DNA of 64,000 bases from Tetraselmis striata (GCA_006384855.1 VCJN01000285.1:593302-657301); one strand, 5' to 3'. Shown: positions 34,282 to 47,298, counted from the first letter of the stretch. The notes: a model not told the origin generated them from the sequence alone. Translations and numbers: made by a program.

Positions 34282-35730
34282 CCGGCCGCCTCTCGCCCAC
34301 AGGGCCGAGGCCCTTGGGCTGGCCGGCATCCGTCCCCTCCGCTATGGAACGGCTATCGAGCGGACGCCTCCCCGCCGGCGCTCAGCCACCTGGCACCCCG
34401 CCTAAGTGACGCACCTGTCACTGGCCCACGCAGCGTTACACCGCGAGTTGAAACCGATGTGCGAGCCGCAGCGATGAGCCGCAACGACGTGGATACCCGA
34501 TTGACCTAGCTACCCTTCCCTCTGTTTTCAGGTAGTTGGCCCCCTCAGTGCTCTGGCTGCCGAGAGGTGGCTGCGACGCGATCCCGCCGGCGCTAAGAAC
34601 GACGCAGGGCGGCTGGCTGCAACAGAGGTAGGCCTTTGTTGAATCTTCCGAGGACTATCGGTCGCTTTCCTGTGCCTGTCTGGGTGTACGGCGTGCTCTC
34701 CTTGCGGCACACAGTAGTTTTGGGGAGGGGCTGCGGGCAGCCATCCACAGGCTCACCCGCCGGCTTTCGCATGCGAAGGCACGACGCGCCAGCAGCCCGC
34801 GCTTGCCCGCCACACCTCCAACGACATCGCGTCCTACTGTTGGTGTCGCACATGCCCCCTCCACTGTAGTCCGTACAGTAACTGCAGTTAACCCGTACCG
34901 TTTCGCCCGACAATCGTGACTACATCAGATTATTAATTATCAGACGACGACTCTGAATCAACAATATATAATCCTTAAATCCTTAATCATCGCTAGTTCG
35001 CTACTCACCGATCGCTGCTCCGAGCTCGAACTAATGCTACCCGCCGTTGAACCTAGCTTTTTTAACTGACCCGTACCGCATTTCTTAACGGCTGTCGAGC
35101 TGCGGCGGGTATAGGTACCTGATATAAGTATGTGCGTCATCGCAAAGACGACGACGCCGCGCGCGCTGCGCGGGGACTGGGCTGTCTGGGCGCGGACGTG
35201 CGTGCCCCCCAGTTTCGGTCGCTTGTAATCCTTACTGGTAGCGGTGTAGATATTGAGGATTCTTAGTATAATCCTTACCGCCGATGACGACAGCGGGAAT
35301 ACGAGTGCCATAGTGACAAAACTGCTAAACAGCAGTCTGTCTGCCCAGGGAAATCGTGCGCGCCTCGCGTGTCCCACACAGGATCAGCCCACTACTAAAC
35401 TGTACACGAGCTCGGTCATCGGCAGTTGTAATCAATGAAAGCAGTCAGTGCGCCCGGGTGATGAGGCTGGGGGCCAATAGCTGCGGTGCGCTTGCAGTGA
35501 TGGCTCACGGGTCCCTATCCATTTACATTCTCCATGAGTGGCCATACTTTGTGCTTCAGTCTGCCAACGGCATTGCAGCAGCCGGATCTACATTCCCGGC
35601 GGTTGCAAGCGCACCATCGCAAGTTAAAAACAGGAGGCGCACGCCGCGAGTCCCCCCAACATATCTACACTAGGCGCCGCACCCCATGACAGCGAAACAG
35701 GCACACCACGCTCGGCTGCGTGGTGTGCCA
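34282..35730. other. Intergenic between REJ and E2F genes
   Basis: The promoter of the REJ gene and the 3' flank of E2F. No further gene or strong motif is seen. Confidence 0.5.
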
Positions 35731-38195
35731 TTACAACAGCTCTTGCCCATCCAGCCAGTCGCCAGCGTCTAGCGACAGTAGCGTGTCCGGGGCGTCCTGC
35801 CAGATGTCCGCCACACCGCAGGACGAGTCCCCGGCAAACCACTCGGTGCAGTCCAGGTTGAGATCCTGCGGCACGAGCTTGATGCAGCCCGGGCTGTTCC
35901 CTGGCAGCGGGCCTGGCGGCAGCGCGGCGGCCCGCATCGCTTGCTGCATCAGCGCGGGGTTCTGCATCTGCAGCGCGCTCGCCTCGGCCTCCTGCCTCAT
36001 ATACTCCGACTTGACGCCCTGAGACCAAAGAGCCGGTGCATCAGCACACCTCGTACCATGCACCCCCCCCCCCCTCTCAGCGCAATGGCACAAGCCAAGC
36101 AGTGGATGCCTCTCGCATGGGAGGCGCCATCACCTGAGTTGTAAACGGCGTGATCGGGTGCTGCCCCGCAGGGGGCGTCTCAGCGAACAACCCGTGGAGC
36201 GGACCGGGCATCCCGCTGTCCGATGGCCGCTGTGATGCCACGCCCGCCTCCTTGTCCCGTTCGTCGCTGCTAATCAAGAACACGTCTATCTGGCCCTCTG
36301 TGGCCGCCAAGGAGTAAGCCACACGTAAAGGGCAGCGGCGCAGGTGACAGGTCAGCACGCACGGTGGCAATGCCATCACAGAGAAACGGAAAACAGTTTG
36401 TAATCGCTAAGTGTGTCAGGGCAGCGGTGCCGCTAGAGCAGTCACGGTCGCAAAGGAGGACAGGGGGCCTATCCATGGAGTGCACAGGCCGCGGGTTCAC
36501 GGCACCAGGCATTAACGTTGCGATAGTATCAGCATATGGCTACTGTCACTCCTTGACAATTCCAACACTGGTGTAATTCCCTGTAAGCCACTGCCTGCAG
36601 GGGGAAGGGGGGGGGGGGGTGGACCTTTGCTGTTCAGATGTACTTTGTATTTCTGGTCGACACCGGTCAGCGCGTCGGGGTTTGGAACCTCCAGCGTGGT
36701 GCCTGGCGGTGCCTTGACCGCAAAGACGATGTCGCTGCCAAAGCAGGGCTGCGCCATGATGTCGCGGTGCGTTACGTACAGCCGGCTCTGGTTAACGGCG
36801 TTGTCGCCCAGCTGCCGGATGTGGTAGCGCATCGCGCGGATGTGCTCGTCCAGCTTCCGCTCGTTCTCCTGCGCCGGAAGGAGGCACCCGGTCAGGACAT
36901 GCAGAGCGCTACAACTCCCGACTCGGATGCAAGAGAACGGACGACGGGAAAGGGATGATCGAATGGGCGGTGGCGACATTGTGGGAAGGGGAGCTGTGCG
37001 CCGGTTTTAGCTGCGCCCTGAAACAATGTTGGAGGGTCTTCATGCGGACCGGATTTGAGGACGGGGCGGTAGAGGCGGGCAATCACCTGGAGTTCCAGCA
37101 CCTCCTTTTGCGCTCGCGAGATCTTCTCCTCCAGCTGCGAGTCGCCCCCGCCTGAATTGCCCTTCCACTGGATGTTGTTCTTGGACTTTTTCTCAATGAG
37201 GTTGATGCCCTCCAGCACGTTGGTGATGTCGTATATGCGGCGCTTCTGTACCTGTGGAGCGTGACAGGCGGGTCGTTGCTCAAGGCTCCGCTGTATCCCT
37301 GGGCTGCAATGCTGACTGGCACAGAGTCACGTGGCACCGCAGGTCAATGCTGCGTCAGGTGACGAGGGCAGGTTTCACCCCCAGCATTTCAGCGGCCTGG
37401 TTTAGGTCGATGATGCCATCCTCCACTGTTTGCAGCAGGTTCAGGAACTTCTTGGTGAGCAGGCTCAGCGAGCTGTCGTAGCGGCTGGACGTGGCGGGGC
37501 TCGCAGTCCCTGCGGCATCGCAGGCCGTGCTCAGGGCAGAGGCGTGGAGGGCCAAGCCAGGCAGATGTGTCCATGCATGCCCTCACTGAGGTCTCACCTT
37601 TTTTCTTGCCGTCATCTATGAGATTGCTCAGTACCTGTGACAGTGACAGCTCCCGGCCTCAGCATGAACGTGTTAGGAGAGTGTGGCAGTGTGATGACCT
37701 CACAATCAGCAGGGCGCCCTGACTCACCGGCTCCTTTTGCACCATCATGCGCGACTCCTTGCTGCCGGACTTTGGCGTGGGCTGTGTGTTGGGCGGCAAG
37801 CCATATGTATAAGCCCGGTGGGTGAGTGGATGAGGCAGATGGGCGGCAGCCGAATAGCGCCCAGATCAGGTGTTGACACGCATGGCTGCACTCACAGAAT
37901 GGGCATCGTGGCTCCTGAACTGATGGTAAGGCGCATGGCTGGACAGCACGGGCTTTTCGTCACTGAACACCTGTGTGCACGAAAGGCGACCGCAACACGG
38001 CCTCAGTACCTGTACCCGGAGTACTGCGCGGGGCAGTTGCCACAACTGGCAACGGGTGTCGTGTCTCGACCGTGGCGGGGGATGCGCAGCGGCGCGTTTG
38101 CAGCCTGCTGGGTCCCCAGCCGCCCCGATCGCCATGTCAACACATGCAGCGGGGATGTGCCGCCTGCTTACCGCGGTGGGCTGCGACTTATCCAT
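35731..38195 (-). CDS. E2F: E2F transcription factor
   Basis: Nine exons (-): 38172-38195, 37896-37970, 37728-37781, 37598-37634, 37379-37509, 37087-37251, 36625-36868, 36134-36297, 35731-36018. All are GT-AG and in frame; 393 residues, normal for E2F. The winged-helix DNA-binding domain (about 76-145) has [26 protein letters not shown] and the hallmark [15 protein letters not shown], whose RRIYD contacts the TTTSSCGC site. A coiled coil ([13 protein letters not shown] to [11 protein letters not shown]) leads into the marked-box region with LYVTHRDI and [13 protein letters not shown], used to pair with DP. The C-terminus carries [17 protein letters not shown], like the RB-binding motif of plant E2Fs. 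It acts in the nucleus at G1/S. One RRIYD copy means canonical E2F, not DEL/E2F7 type. The short first exon is the least certain part. Confidence 0.92.
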
Positions 38196-39119
38196 CCTGC
38201 CGCGCCTTCCCCCTGCCTGATCGCGAGGCCCGGGCTTCTCCACTGGCCTTGCAGGCAGTGTTGGGTCCTGAGCCCGCGCAGTACCCGGTACTTGTTCCGC
38301 CGCGCAGCAGCGGTGGGCGGGTATCCTGTATCGCGATGTCACCGTCTCCTTCCTCGTACTCTATGGGGGCGAATCGCCCCGCCAGCCCGGGAGTCCCAGG
38401 TAGGCGCGACGCCGGGCGGGCTGGGTGTTGTACCTCCGTGACCGCCCTTCGCGGTAGCAGGGCGAGGGCACGGCTGCGAGGGCGCATGCGTCAGGCTTGA
38501 AGCTCGGTTGAGTTGTGGGTAGCTTTGGGTTGGTCGGCCCTCTGCTGGTTGTCGTCCAGAGGGCGCGGTGGTTGGCCGCCACCAGCAGCAGCAAAATACG
38601 CGAGTACTTATTCGTACTCGTACACGTACTGCTGCAGCGCTGCTGTGTGCGCGCGCACTGCGCGCGTATATACCCGTATGCGAGTACAAGGCAAAGAAAC
38701 AGTTTCGCCGAAGGGACTGGGCTGTTTGGTTTGCCGAGAATGAAGATTGGCTCAGTTTACAGGATTTTCTAGGGCAAGAGCCCGTCGGCAACCCGCGCAA
38801 GAACAGAAAGCACAAACCGAGGGAGGGGGGGACGGACGCGGCCCGGCACATGGTAAGTGGGGCGCGGAGATGGAAGATACGAGCAGTAATCCTTACAGTC
38901 CGCTAGAGTTTTCATTAAATTCTACTTCGAGCGGGGGTCGACTCATAGCGATGTGCTGGAGTTGACCGTGCTCGTTTTTCTACGTCAAATTTTTGGTGTT
39001 GAAGCTCAACCGTGCTACGGCGGTCAGTAAGATGTGTAGCCGCGCGCGTTGCATGCGCCACGTTGATGTAGCGTGTCGCAGGCGAACGCGCGCAGTGCGC
39101 GCCAGGCGGAATCAAGGAA
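38196..39119. other. Upstream region of E2F, no other gene
   Basis: No exact E2F consensus is seen close to the start, so self-regulation is not supported by sequence. A TACTCG/CGAGTA-rich stretch lies at 38600-38690. Confidence 0.5.
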
Positions 39120-40730
39120 ACCCCAACGCCTGGTAGTAAACATTTCAAAGGGAGGGGGCTATGTGATTTTCCGAGCTCGATCTTGGGGCACGGCGCAGGA
39201 GCAGGGCGCCGGCTGGCCCGAGGGGCAGATGAGGGGCGGCCAAGAAACCGGGGCCGGGCACCGGGCCCGGAGTGGGAGCCAAAAGGCGACCACGGGCCAC
39301 TTAGAACCGACGCCATCGCGCACGCCGAGGCGGGCGGGAGCGAAGAGGTCCGGGGAGGGCGGGAAGACAACTACACCACCTCGAATGCCATTTCCGAGTA
39401 GTGGCGTTGGTGCCAGCTCCGGTCGGGCCAGTAGGGCACGGTGACGGTGGCCGCCGCGCAGGGGGTGAGGAGTTTGGTAACGAGATCGTCGATGAGGCCC
39501 CAAGGGGGCTGCACGAGCTGTGCTCGCGACGCCACGCGCCGTCGGAAAGGCGCAAGCTGTCGGTAGCCTCAATGCAAGGGTCGCGCTTGTGGGAGTAGGA
39601 GCGCGGGAGCCGGGCGTTCTCCATGGTAGCAAGGCGTTCGATAATGTGACGACCCCAAATACTGTCGAGGTGGCTGAAGTGGCGCAGGTTGAAGGCCCAA
39701 TCGTCGTAGTCGATCTCACGGCTGAGGCGGTCAGCCCAAATGTTCGCCATGGTCTTGGTGCGGCTCGCATGAATGGAGATGTCGTTGGTCATGTCTTGAA
39801 TGAACCACCGCTTCCGTTGCTCGGTTATGAGCATAGGGGGGCGGGAGCTGAGGTTGGCGAGGAAGTGGACCACCCCTATGTTGTCCTCGTGGAGCCGCAC
39901 CTGTCGACCTCGCAACTCTGTAAGGAAGATGAGCACGGCGTGTAGGTACTGTGCAGCTCGCGGTCGCTGTCGTACCCGAAGATGCGCGCCTCGGTGGTCT
40001 TGTTGAGGACGGCTCCCCACCCGTAGCCGGACTTGTCGAAGTGCATGTAGACGGTCTCGACGGGCTTGTAGATGAGCGGGCGTTGATGTGGCCAGGGACC
40101 GCGGCCCACCACTCGAGGTCGCGTCGGATCATGTGCGTCATCTTGACGTGCCCGCTCCACGAGTCCTTCGTGCGGAGCACGTCGTGCAGCTCGCTGAGGT
40201 AGAACCGAGCCGGCTTGATGGCAAGGAACATAAACTTGGCGCCACCTGCCAGGGACGCGAGCTCTCGCGCAGGCAATCATCGCTTCATCGCTTGTCGTGC
40301 TTAGCACGGCGGATGAGACCGAGGGCTGTTGGAGCGAGCGACTCGAGCGACCCCGTTGGGGGGGGGGGGGGGGGGGGGGGGGGGCGGGGGGGCGAATCGT
40401 ATTGGTTTATAAGTCGAACTCCATGCGAAGTGCTCCAGTCGTTGTACCAGCTCCCTTTGGCCCTTGTCGGTGTGTCGGCTGACGCCTAGCTTCCCTAGCA
40501 AAGACGTGATGCGGTCACGCACGGCGTAAGCATGCTCTCGACTCGACTACGCGAAGAATAGGAGGTCATCCATGTAGGGGAGCATGCAGCAGCCGCGGAA
40601 GTAGTGGCTGCGTAGCGTCTGGTGTCATACCATGCTGAGCTTGTACCGACGCACTCCGTGGGGATTTACTATGAAGTCGGGGCACCGCAAGTGGCGGTTG
40701 AACGCGGCGGTGAAGGAGCAAAAGTAGCAC
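39120..40730 (-). mobile_element. DIRS-type retroelement fossil (RT and RNase H part)
   Basis: On the minus strand the pieces run reverse transcriptase (a YMDDLLFF catalytic box near 40580), then RNase H (MHFDKSGYGWGAVLN near 40060, LHEDNIGVVHFLA near 39890), then a short C-terminal region. The order and the wording of the RNase H match DIRS-class elements. It is only a fragment: no terminal repeats, gag or recombinase are seen. It is clearly old and broken, with several interruptions and a 35-base G run inside. It is the class of machinery the YR element at 17662 lacks. Confidence 0.75.
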
Positions 40731-41102
40731 TAGTCTACCGGACCACCTCGTAATGAGCTTGCAACATTTTGTAATTACCCGGTAATCATACCGATACTAG
40801 TATATTGACACTCGTCTGTAGTCGTTCCGTGACATACTCGTGATAAACTCCATCAGGCGCATATCTCATGTCATCGTGACGCTTAATAGATCCGCGATGG
40901 ACTATTTTGCTTTTGGGTCTAGAAGCTAGCCCAACGATCTCGCGTCCTTATGTTGTATATCGCTGCGCGATAGCGCGATAGTGCGCGGCAGTGGGCAGGC
41001 GGAATAAAATATTCACATCCGGTTTCGGCCGGGATCGCCACGACTAGTCGTGCCACGGCAGGCCTGCTCGCGGTTGACGGCAGTGACCACTGCCACGGCG
41101 GC

Positions 41103-42347
41103 CTAGCGGTTGGCCCTCGTTCCGAACGGCCCACCGCCCGCCCTGCCCCCAGCGCCGCCCCGGCCCCGGCCCGCCCCGGCCGGCACTCCAGCCGCCGGCT
41201 TGACGTGCTGCTTGGCCTTCTTGGCCGGGGGCTCCGGGCCACTGCGCTCATCGACGTTGTCACCGGAGAAGGCTTTCGTGGCGGCCAGGTTCTTGGCCGC
41301 GTTGGTGTTGTGCTTGATGATGCCGCCCGCCTTCTTTTGATGTTGCTTCAGCACGCCCACAATGCGGTTGAGCTCGGGCGACGCAGTGGCGCCCGGCGCC
41401 AACGGCAGCGCCACGATTCGCTTCACCGCGGCCGGACATGGCGTAGCCGACGAGCGCTGAACACTCGATACGATTGGCTTACCGCCAAACGTAGGGGCTA
41501 GACGGGGGTCTCACAAAGCATGCAGCTGAGAAAGTCAGTATGCGTGTTGACTGCTTGTCGCAGCGGTGGCTGTGGAATCGAACAAGTGCGAAAACAAACG
41601 CGACTCCCCTGTGACTTCCGAGTGCGGCGTCGCCTCGCAGACCCCCTCCTCGCCCTTGAACACCACGTAAGAAGGGGGGCACCGTCTAGCTTGGTAGTAC
41701 CTCCGGAGCTCGTTTTGCTTCCATGCCTTTGCAAAGTCGCGCACATCCGCGAGTCGGTCCGCGCTCGCCAATGGTCCCTTCTTCCTAGCTTGGGCATCCA
41801 TGCCCACATCCGGGAAGTAGTGCCCCGCGAGGTAGTTCCTCACGTTCGCCTGCTTCCTGGATAGCACAAGGTGCACGGTCAGCACAACCCATAAGGATAG
41901 TCGCAGTGGAGTTGGGAGGAAGGGGGAGGGCTTGTACTCTTGGAACGCGGCAATGACGGTCTTTTTGGCGTAGCGGTGGTTTTCGGCGGTGTAATAGCCG
42001 GCACGGAAGTTGAATGTAGCGTAGCATATCGGCTCGGTGTACGGGGGCGCGGCGATGGGAAACCTCGGCGTCTCCTTGAGATGATAAGGAATCCCCGTCC
42101 GAGTGTCACGTGGCAAGCATTCGTCAAAGACAGCCGATAGCAGCACCTTGTCCTCAGTTGCAAGAGCAACAACAATAATCTAGCACGGGTTGGTCAACGC
42201 CTGTGAAACTAAATCCTCTACGCAGTCATGTCAGCCACCAGCCGACTCAATGTACCTTCCGGGTTAGAAATAGCTCCCGGCTCGTGGGAATATGGCATGG
42301 ACCGTCGACGGAGGCGTTCTTAACGCCCATGCCCATGTCAGATCCCG

Positions 42348-42380
<33 letters not shown>

Positions 42381-42760
42381 CTGCCTCGGGTGCTAGATTC
42401 AAGATTTGGACACGCAACGCGTCGGGTACGGACGAGGAAAAATACAGCGAGACGGCATCAACATCGGACACTTGAAAACCTGCAGCACGCAGCTTCTCCT
42501 TCCCATCTTCGTCGTATAGCTTCCGCTCAGTGCTGCTCTCCACTATCTCCCCGACACATACCCGAAAGCGTCGCGGCCCTGGGGTTGCGCGGCGTGAATG
42601 CGGATATCACATCGGTCGCCCGGCCCCAGAACATTGCTTGTCGCACGTCCGTATGGATGCGGTCCTTGGTGCACAGACCACCGAGTGGTATGGTCAGGGC
42701 TTCATGCCTGAGAGCTTTGTCCAAGGGGTTGCATGGAAGTAGCTTGGCTTGCTTGGACAT
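41103..42760 (-). CDS. Accessory gene A of element 1 (multi-exon, TnpA-like position)
   Basis: Three coding blocks. Block 1 (42760-42249) starts MSKQAKLLPCNP and has one frameshift near 42580 judged against the other copy. Block 2 (42146-41535) contains RAGYYTAENHRYAKKTVIAAF. Block 3 (about 41490-41103) contains KAGGIIKHNTNAAKN and an NLS-like PPAKKAK, with a Gly/Arg tail. A long C run (sense strand) lies between blocks 1 and 2, as in host introns. All blocks recur in element 2 (51995-53270), where block 2 is mostly deleted. The family is unknown to me. By position it would match the DNA-binding accessory protein of CACTA elements (inference). Confidence 0.5.
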
Positions 42761-42883
42761 GATAGAGGGTGTTTGGGGACGAGCAGCTACCGTGCTATTT
42801 GGCGGGTATGTGAGTGTGCGTCGGGAAGGCGCAGCTGCTTTCAAAGAAAGTCCAGCGCCGCGCATGGACGACTCGGACTCCGC

Positions 42884-42893
42884 TATTATATAG
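42884..42893 (-). promoter_or_regulatory. TATA-like box of gene A, element 1
   Basis: CTATATAATA, about 125 bp before the ATG at 42760. The same box and its GCGCTATATA context are conserved in element 2 at 51849-51857. Confidence 0.55.
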
Positions 42894-43519
42894 CGCAAGT
42901 CGTAGCAGTACGAGTACCCGGCTTGCTGCGTAACTATCCATACCGTAATATCCCCGTAATTGTGCAAAGGCCGCCTGAGCTAGATCCCGTAATTAGCGTA
43001 TAAATGAGGACACATGTGTCGCCGGATGACATAGATGTGCTCCATGGTCGTAATTCGCCCGTAGCTACCCCTTAATGGGGAATTGGGTCCCGTAATGAGC
43101 TTTGAATTCGACGGTAAGCGTCTGCACAAGCCAGACAGTGATAGACAAGCGACTAACTACGTCGGGGCTACCGACTGTTGCAAGGTAGTGCAACAACATC
43201 ATTAATCACAATCAACGATCAAAACAAATCATTTTCGACCGCAGATAAGAGTTGAATCGACTCATGTCCATTGATTTCACACACCGCATTACCTTTGCTA
43301 GCGCGGCCAGGGCAGCGTCGCGGCAAAGCGGAGCAGGGTACGCCGTAGGCGGTTCACATAAAAGTACAAAGTTGCGTATATGCCCGGAACATGCTGCGTT
43401 AAAGTTCTGCCCTATGACGAGATAAATGGGGGATAGAGGGGGCGTGGGGCAAGGGATCACTCGATGTCATGGGGGTCGAGCACCCGCTTCATTTGCGTGC
43501 TTCTAGGCCGGCTTGGGCT

Positions 43520-46160
43520 CTAGTGTGCCAGTTCCTTGACAATACTTATCCAACGCCTATGCGCATGCCGCCTAGTGGGCGTGGGCGGCTGAGGTAGTGC
43601 CTCGGCGGCGCCCCTGCAGCCCGGTCCCGTGCCCTCGAACATATCTACCACATGGTCCGCCCCAACGGCCTCCCACCGTCCACAAAGCATTGCCGCCAGA
43701 GGCGGTGTAGGGAAGTCTGGGTCCCCGCATGCACGCATGAACTTGATGCGTGCCTCCAGTAAAAACTGCCGCGCGTATGCCCGCTCCGTGTCAATAGTGC
43801 TACTGCCTCTGGCCACGCACTTCACGTCCCGCATCTGCATATGACATAGGGCATGTGTTCATGTGACATCAGCCTAGACATTGTGTGTATGAGGGCAAGG
43901 GAGGGGGCGCTATGTACGCTCCATCCAGAGCTCTGACTCGGCAAACCAGATTCTACATGTTCAGTTTCATATTTTCATCAGGCAAATGCATGCTGCACAT
44001 TTGCGCACAGGTCAGCAAGCAGTTGAAGCCCTCCTCCCGCTGCTTCTTGATGGACCTGTTGACACGCTGGCACTCCTCACTGTCAGCAGGAGCGTCACAC
44101 TCCTCGCAGTCCCTGAGGTAGTGGATGACCGCTCCTTGCAACATATGCCACATTACTGCCATGTGTTGATGGATTGCCCAGTGATGTCAAACATATCCCC
44201 GCAGGAATTGCCGCGCATGCGCCACGTACTCAAGAGACATCACAAACCTACAACGGAACTGGGATGTGTTACCCCTTGCAATAGCAGCGAGGGGCTCTCA
44301 CCTAAGGATCAGCACTGCCACAGCAGTCTCCGCGAAGTGCAGAAAGTCCTCGCATGTCCGGCTGGCACACACCACACCGCTAGTGCTGGTTGACGGCAGC
44401 ATCAGCCGGACTGGCATGCCAAAGTCACTAGTCAGGGCGACATGCGCCATTCGCCCGTCCATCTTCTTCATCTTGGGGCGCATATCCTGTGAGGGCACAC
44501 ACATTTCAGCAACGCCCCTTGCAGCGGAAACCACGGGCAGGCAGCAACAGCGATGTACAGGTCAGTAACCTTCTGGGTGCCGACATACTCCCAATAATTC
44601 TTGACTACCCCTAGCGGTAGTGCATGTGCTATATATCGGCACCGGCCATAAGTCAACATAACTTGTATACCGCAGCCAACGCGCAAATGGAGATATGCAT
44701 GTAGTACCGGCTATCGTATGCACGATGCGCCGGCATGCTCCATTGCCAGGAACCACATAGCTGCGCTAGACAGCTGCAAGTGGGCATCCCCGCAATAGGC
44801 AATGCCAGGTTCATAGTCGGCAGTCTTTCCCTGCGCTGCGTCCATCACCATCATACCACCTCCACCGTCACCACCTCCAAATGTAATTATAGACATTAGG
44901 AGCAGCCGTGCCACGATGTAACTCCACTACGCTTCATGGCATGAAAGCGTCCAGGCATGTCACCAATGTATATGTGTAGTCCATCATGCCACATTGTGCA
45001 TGTCCGTGTCAGATGCCAGCGGCAGACAATCGCAGGCCAGCATGCCCACTTCATGTTGACAGTGGGTGCACACCTGATGCTGCAAGTCACATCGCGCTCC
45101 GTACTTCTTGCCATCGTTGTCAGTCACCTCATACACATCATGAACAGTCAGTGCGCCCCCGCGCTCTGCGTTTTGGCAATTGTCTTGAGTGTCTCCTCCA
45201 CATATATGTCAATGTGCTGTGGTGCAACGGGCCATGGGATGATGAGTAACACCGTCATGTTGCGCTTCTCCCCCGGATTTTGATGATGGCATGTCTTGAC
45301 ACATGCAATATAACATGTCACGCCGCACAACAGGTCAAAACCACCCGACTATAATTATGCTCTTATATAATCTCGCTGCATATAATTATATGTTTTAATT
45401 ATATGTTAACAACATTGGGGTACGAACCTAATGCAAAATATCAAGTAGCAAGAATATGCGTTGCTGTGGTGCAGCTCCACTCCATCTTCACATGTATCAT
45501 ACACCCCGTTGTCTTTGTGAGAAAAGTGCCCGTTGATGGCAGCATCCATGGCCTTGCAGGCTTCAGAGTTCCAAAACCCATTGATGGATTGGTCTCTGTA
45601 TGTGCCTCTGCGCAGAGCCCATTCATCATCCGAAAAGAATTGCTTCACCACATGCAACGTGTTTCGTGGAGCAGCAACAATAAGTCAATTACGCTATGCC
45701 CCGACAATGTTGTCGAGTGGGGGCGGGCAAACGAAAGGGGGGTGCATCACCTTAAAGACGTTGAAGTCGTGGTAAAACTTGCGCCGTTGAGGCGTGGCGA
45801 GGCGCGGGTGCCGCAGTGACTCCGGTGTCCAGCGTGTCATATTGCAACGAGGGCAGCGGTCGTCGTAACTCCAGAAACGAAGTAACCGTACTGATGGTCG
45901 TCGCACGGGCAACAGTGTACGATATACTTCTTGATGTCCGGGACGCTCAGGCAATGCTCCACCTAGTACCATGTCTCGGTAAGCTTTGACCCGTCCTCCG
46001 GTAGCATGTGCTTCTTCAACAGCTTCGACAACCTCTCGAACGCCGCCGTCTTAATGTTGTGCTTCAGCTTCCACTCGCAGATATTGAGCGCGGCCTACAT
46101 CAGGGTGACCTCGGTATCGGCGTACAATCAATCGACGGCGTATGTTGCAAATGGCGGGGG
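43520..46160 (-). pseudogene. Tnp2-like transposase remnant
   Basis: Pieces in the expected N-to-C order. FERLSKLLKKHMLPEDGSKL and VEHCLSVPDIKKY form the N-terminal region (46080-45900), followed by a zinc region CPRCNMTRW. WNSEACKAMDAAINGHFSHK is near 45580, and the core MTVLLIIPWPVAPQHIDIYV near 45240. The later MKKMDGRMAHVALTSDFGMP is near 44470 and HYLRDCEECDAP near 44120. This is the pattern of Tnp2 transposases of EnSpm/CACTA (the related KDZ group is the alternative). At least five frame changes or stops separate the pieces, so it cannot make a whole protein. Element 2 lacks it completely. Confidence 0.7.
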
Positions 46161-46299
46161 TCCAGGCTTATGTGTTAGCAACGGACTAATAGGCGCCACA
46201 TATGGCGGCGGGGGGGAGTCGACACGATACAGGCTCACTTCTTCCCCTCGTCGTACTTCCCTCGAGCGATGCTGGTCCCGGTAGTGAAGTCATACCTCG

Positions 46300-46470
46300 C
46301 GCCAGCGTCTCCTTCGCCGTCGCTGTCGCTGCGGTTGTCGTAAGAGGGGCGGTTGCCTTCCACAACCCCGCGACAATGCCTTCAAGTTAACGTCACTTTC
46401 GGCGTCGGCGCCGGCGCCTAGAAGTCCGCGTAGGTCACGTGAGGTGCACATGCGCGCAAACATCTAAACG
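46300..46470 (-). pseudogene. Acidic frame D, element 1
   Basis: Starts MFARMCTSRDLRGLLGAG, parallel to the intact 61-aa frame at 48944. The copies diverge after about 25 codons through indels. Confidence 0.45.
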
Positions 46471-46545
46471 AATGACCGTGTAATGAGGAAGCAAAGCAAA
46501 TCGTCCTTTGCACGTTGCGAGTGCGATAACTATGCTCGCAAATAC

Positions 46546-47298
46546 CTAAACTATGGGGCAACAACGCGGGCAAGCACCCCCCGAAAGCACTGGCGGTGGG
46601 TGCGCATTCAAGGGCCGCACCACCGGTAGTTCGTCAATGGCGCCTGATTGAGGCAACATGCGAGTGAAATCGCTCAGCTGCTCTCTCGTCACGTATAGCG
46701 GTTGTATCTCCGACTCAGCTAGCTCTTCGCCGTCGTCGTAAATCACCTTCATTACCCGCTTCCTATCCGCCGGCTCAGCGTCCTCGTTATCCCATCTCCA
46801 ACTGACGACTTGGATGTTGGGTGATACACACGGGTGGCTATCACAGGGTGGCGGTGGGCCTATGGCAGGTGTAACGGGACGTCCGGGAGGGCAATATGGG
46901 TGTGTGGGGGGGGGGGGGGGGGGGGGGACTACCTGGCCGAGAAAGCTCCCCCGCGTCCCGGAGGTCTTGGTTATGATCTCACCCACGTGAAGTTTGGCAT
47001 TCACCTCCGGCGCTGCCATGCTTGCCGCCATGCCACCATTAAACGACATCGAACGCCCCTTCCCACGGCTGAGTGCGGGGCTCGCTGATCCGTTCCGGGA
47101 AGACGAGAGCGGCGGAGAGGGCAGCGGGGGCGATGGCGGCGGCGGCGGTATCGATGCACCCGGCTCGCCCCGCGTTTCGGTATGACCCGGTCCGGACGAA
47201 GTAGATGCGCGAGGGCCGTACGGTGCATCAGCTACCGCAGGGCCGCCGTCACCACCGGCTGCGATAGGCGCGGCGGGGGGCGCACCAGCCTCTGACAC
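46546..47298 (-). CDS. Frame C of element 1, 3' part after the nested insertion
   Basis: About 250 codons: ...RSMSFNGGMAASMAAPEVN, KLHVGEIITKTSGTRGSFLG, then a Pro run, then WRWDNEDAEPADRKRVMKVI and DDGEELAESEIQPLYVTREQ. Element 2 has the same protein with an intron at the Pro run. Here the frame happens to stay open through it, and the acceptor is altered. The N-terminal part lies 6 kb away (53674-53483) because of the insertion at about 47299. WRWDNEDAE and the acidic IYDDGEE suggest a Tudor/chromo-like small beta fold, but I cannot name it. Confidence 0.55.
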   Translation of the reverse strand: MSEAGAPPAAPIAAGGDGGPAVADAPYGPRASTSSGPGHTETRGEPGASIPPPPPSPPLPSPPLSSSRNGSASPALSRGKGRSMSFNGGMAASMAAPEVNAKLHVGEIITKTSGTRGSFLGQVVPPPPPPPTHPYCPPGRPVTPAIGPPPPCDSHPCVSPNIQVVSWRWDNEDAEPADRKRVMKVIYDDGEELAESEIQPLYVTREQLSDFTRMLPQSGAIDELPVVRPLNAHPPPVLSGGACPRCCPIV

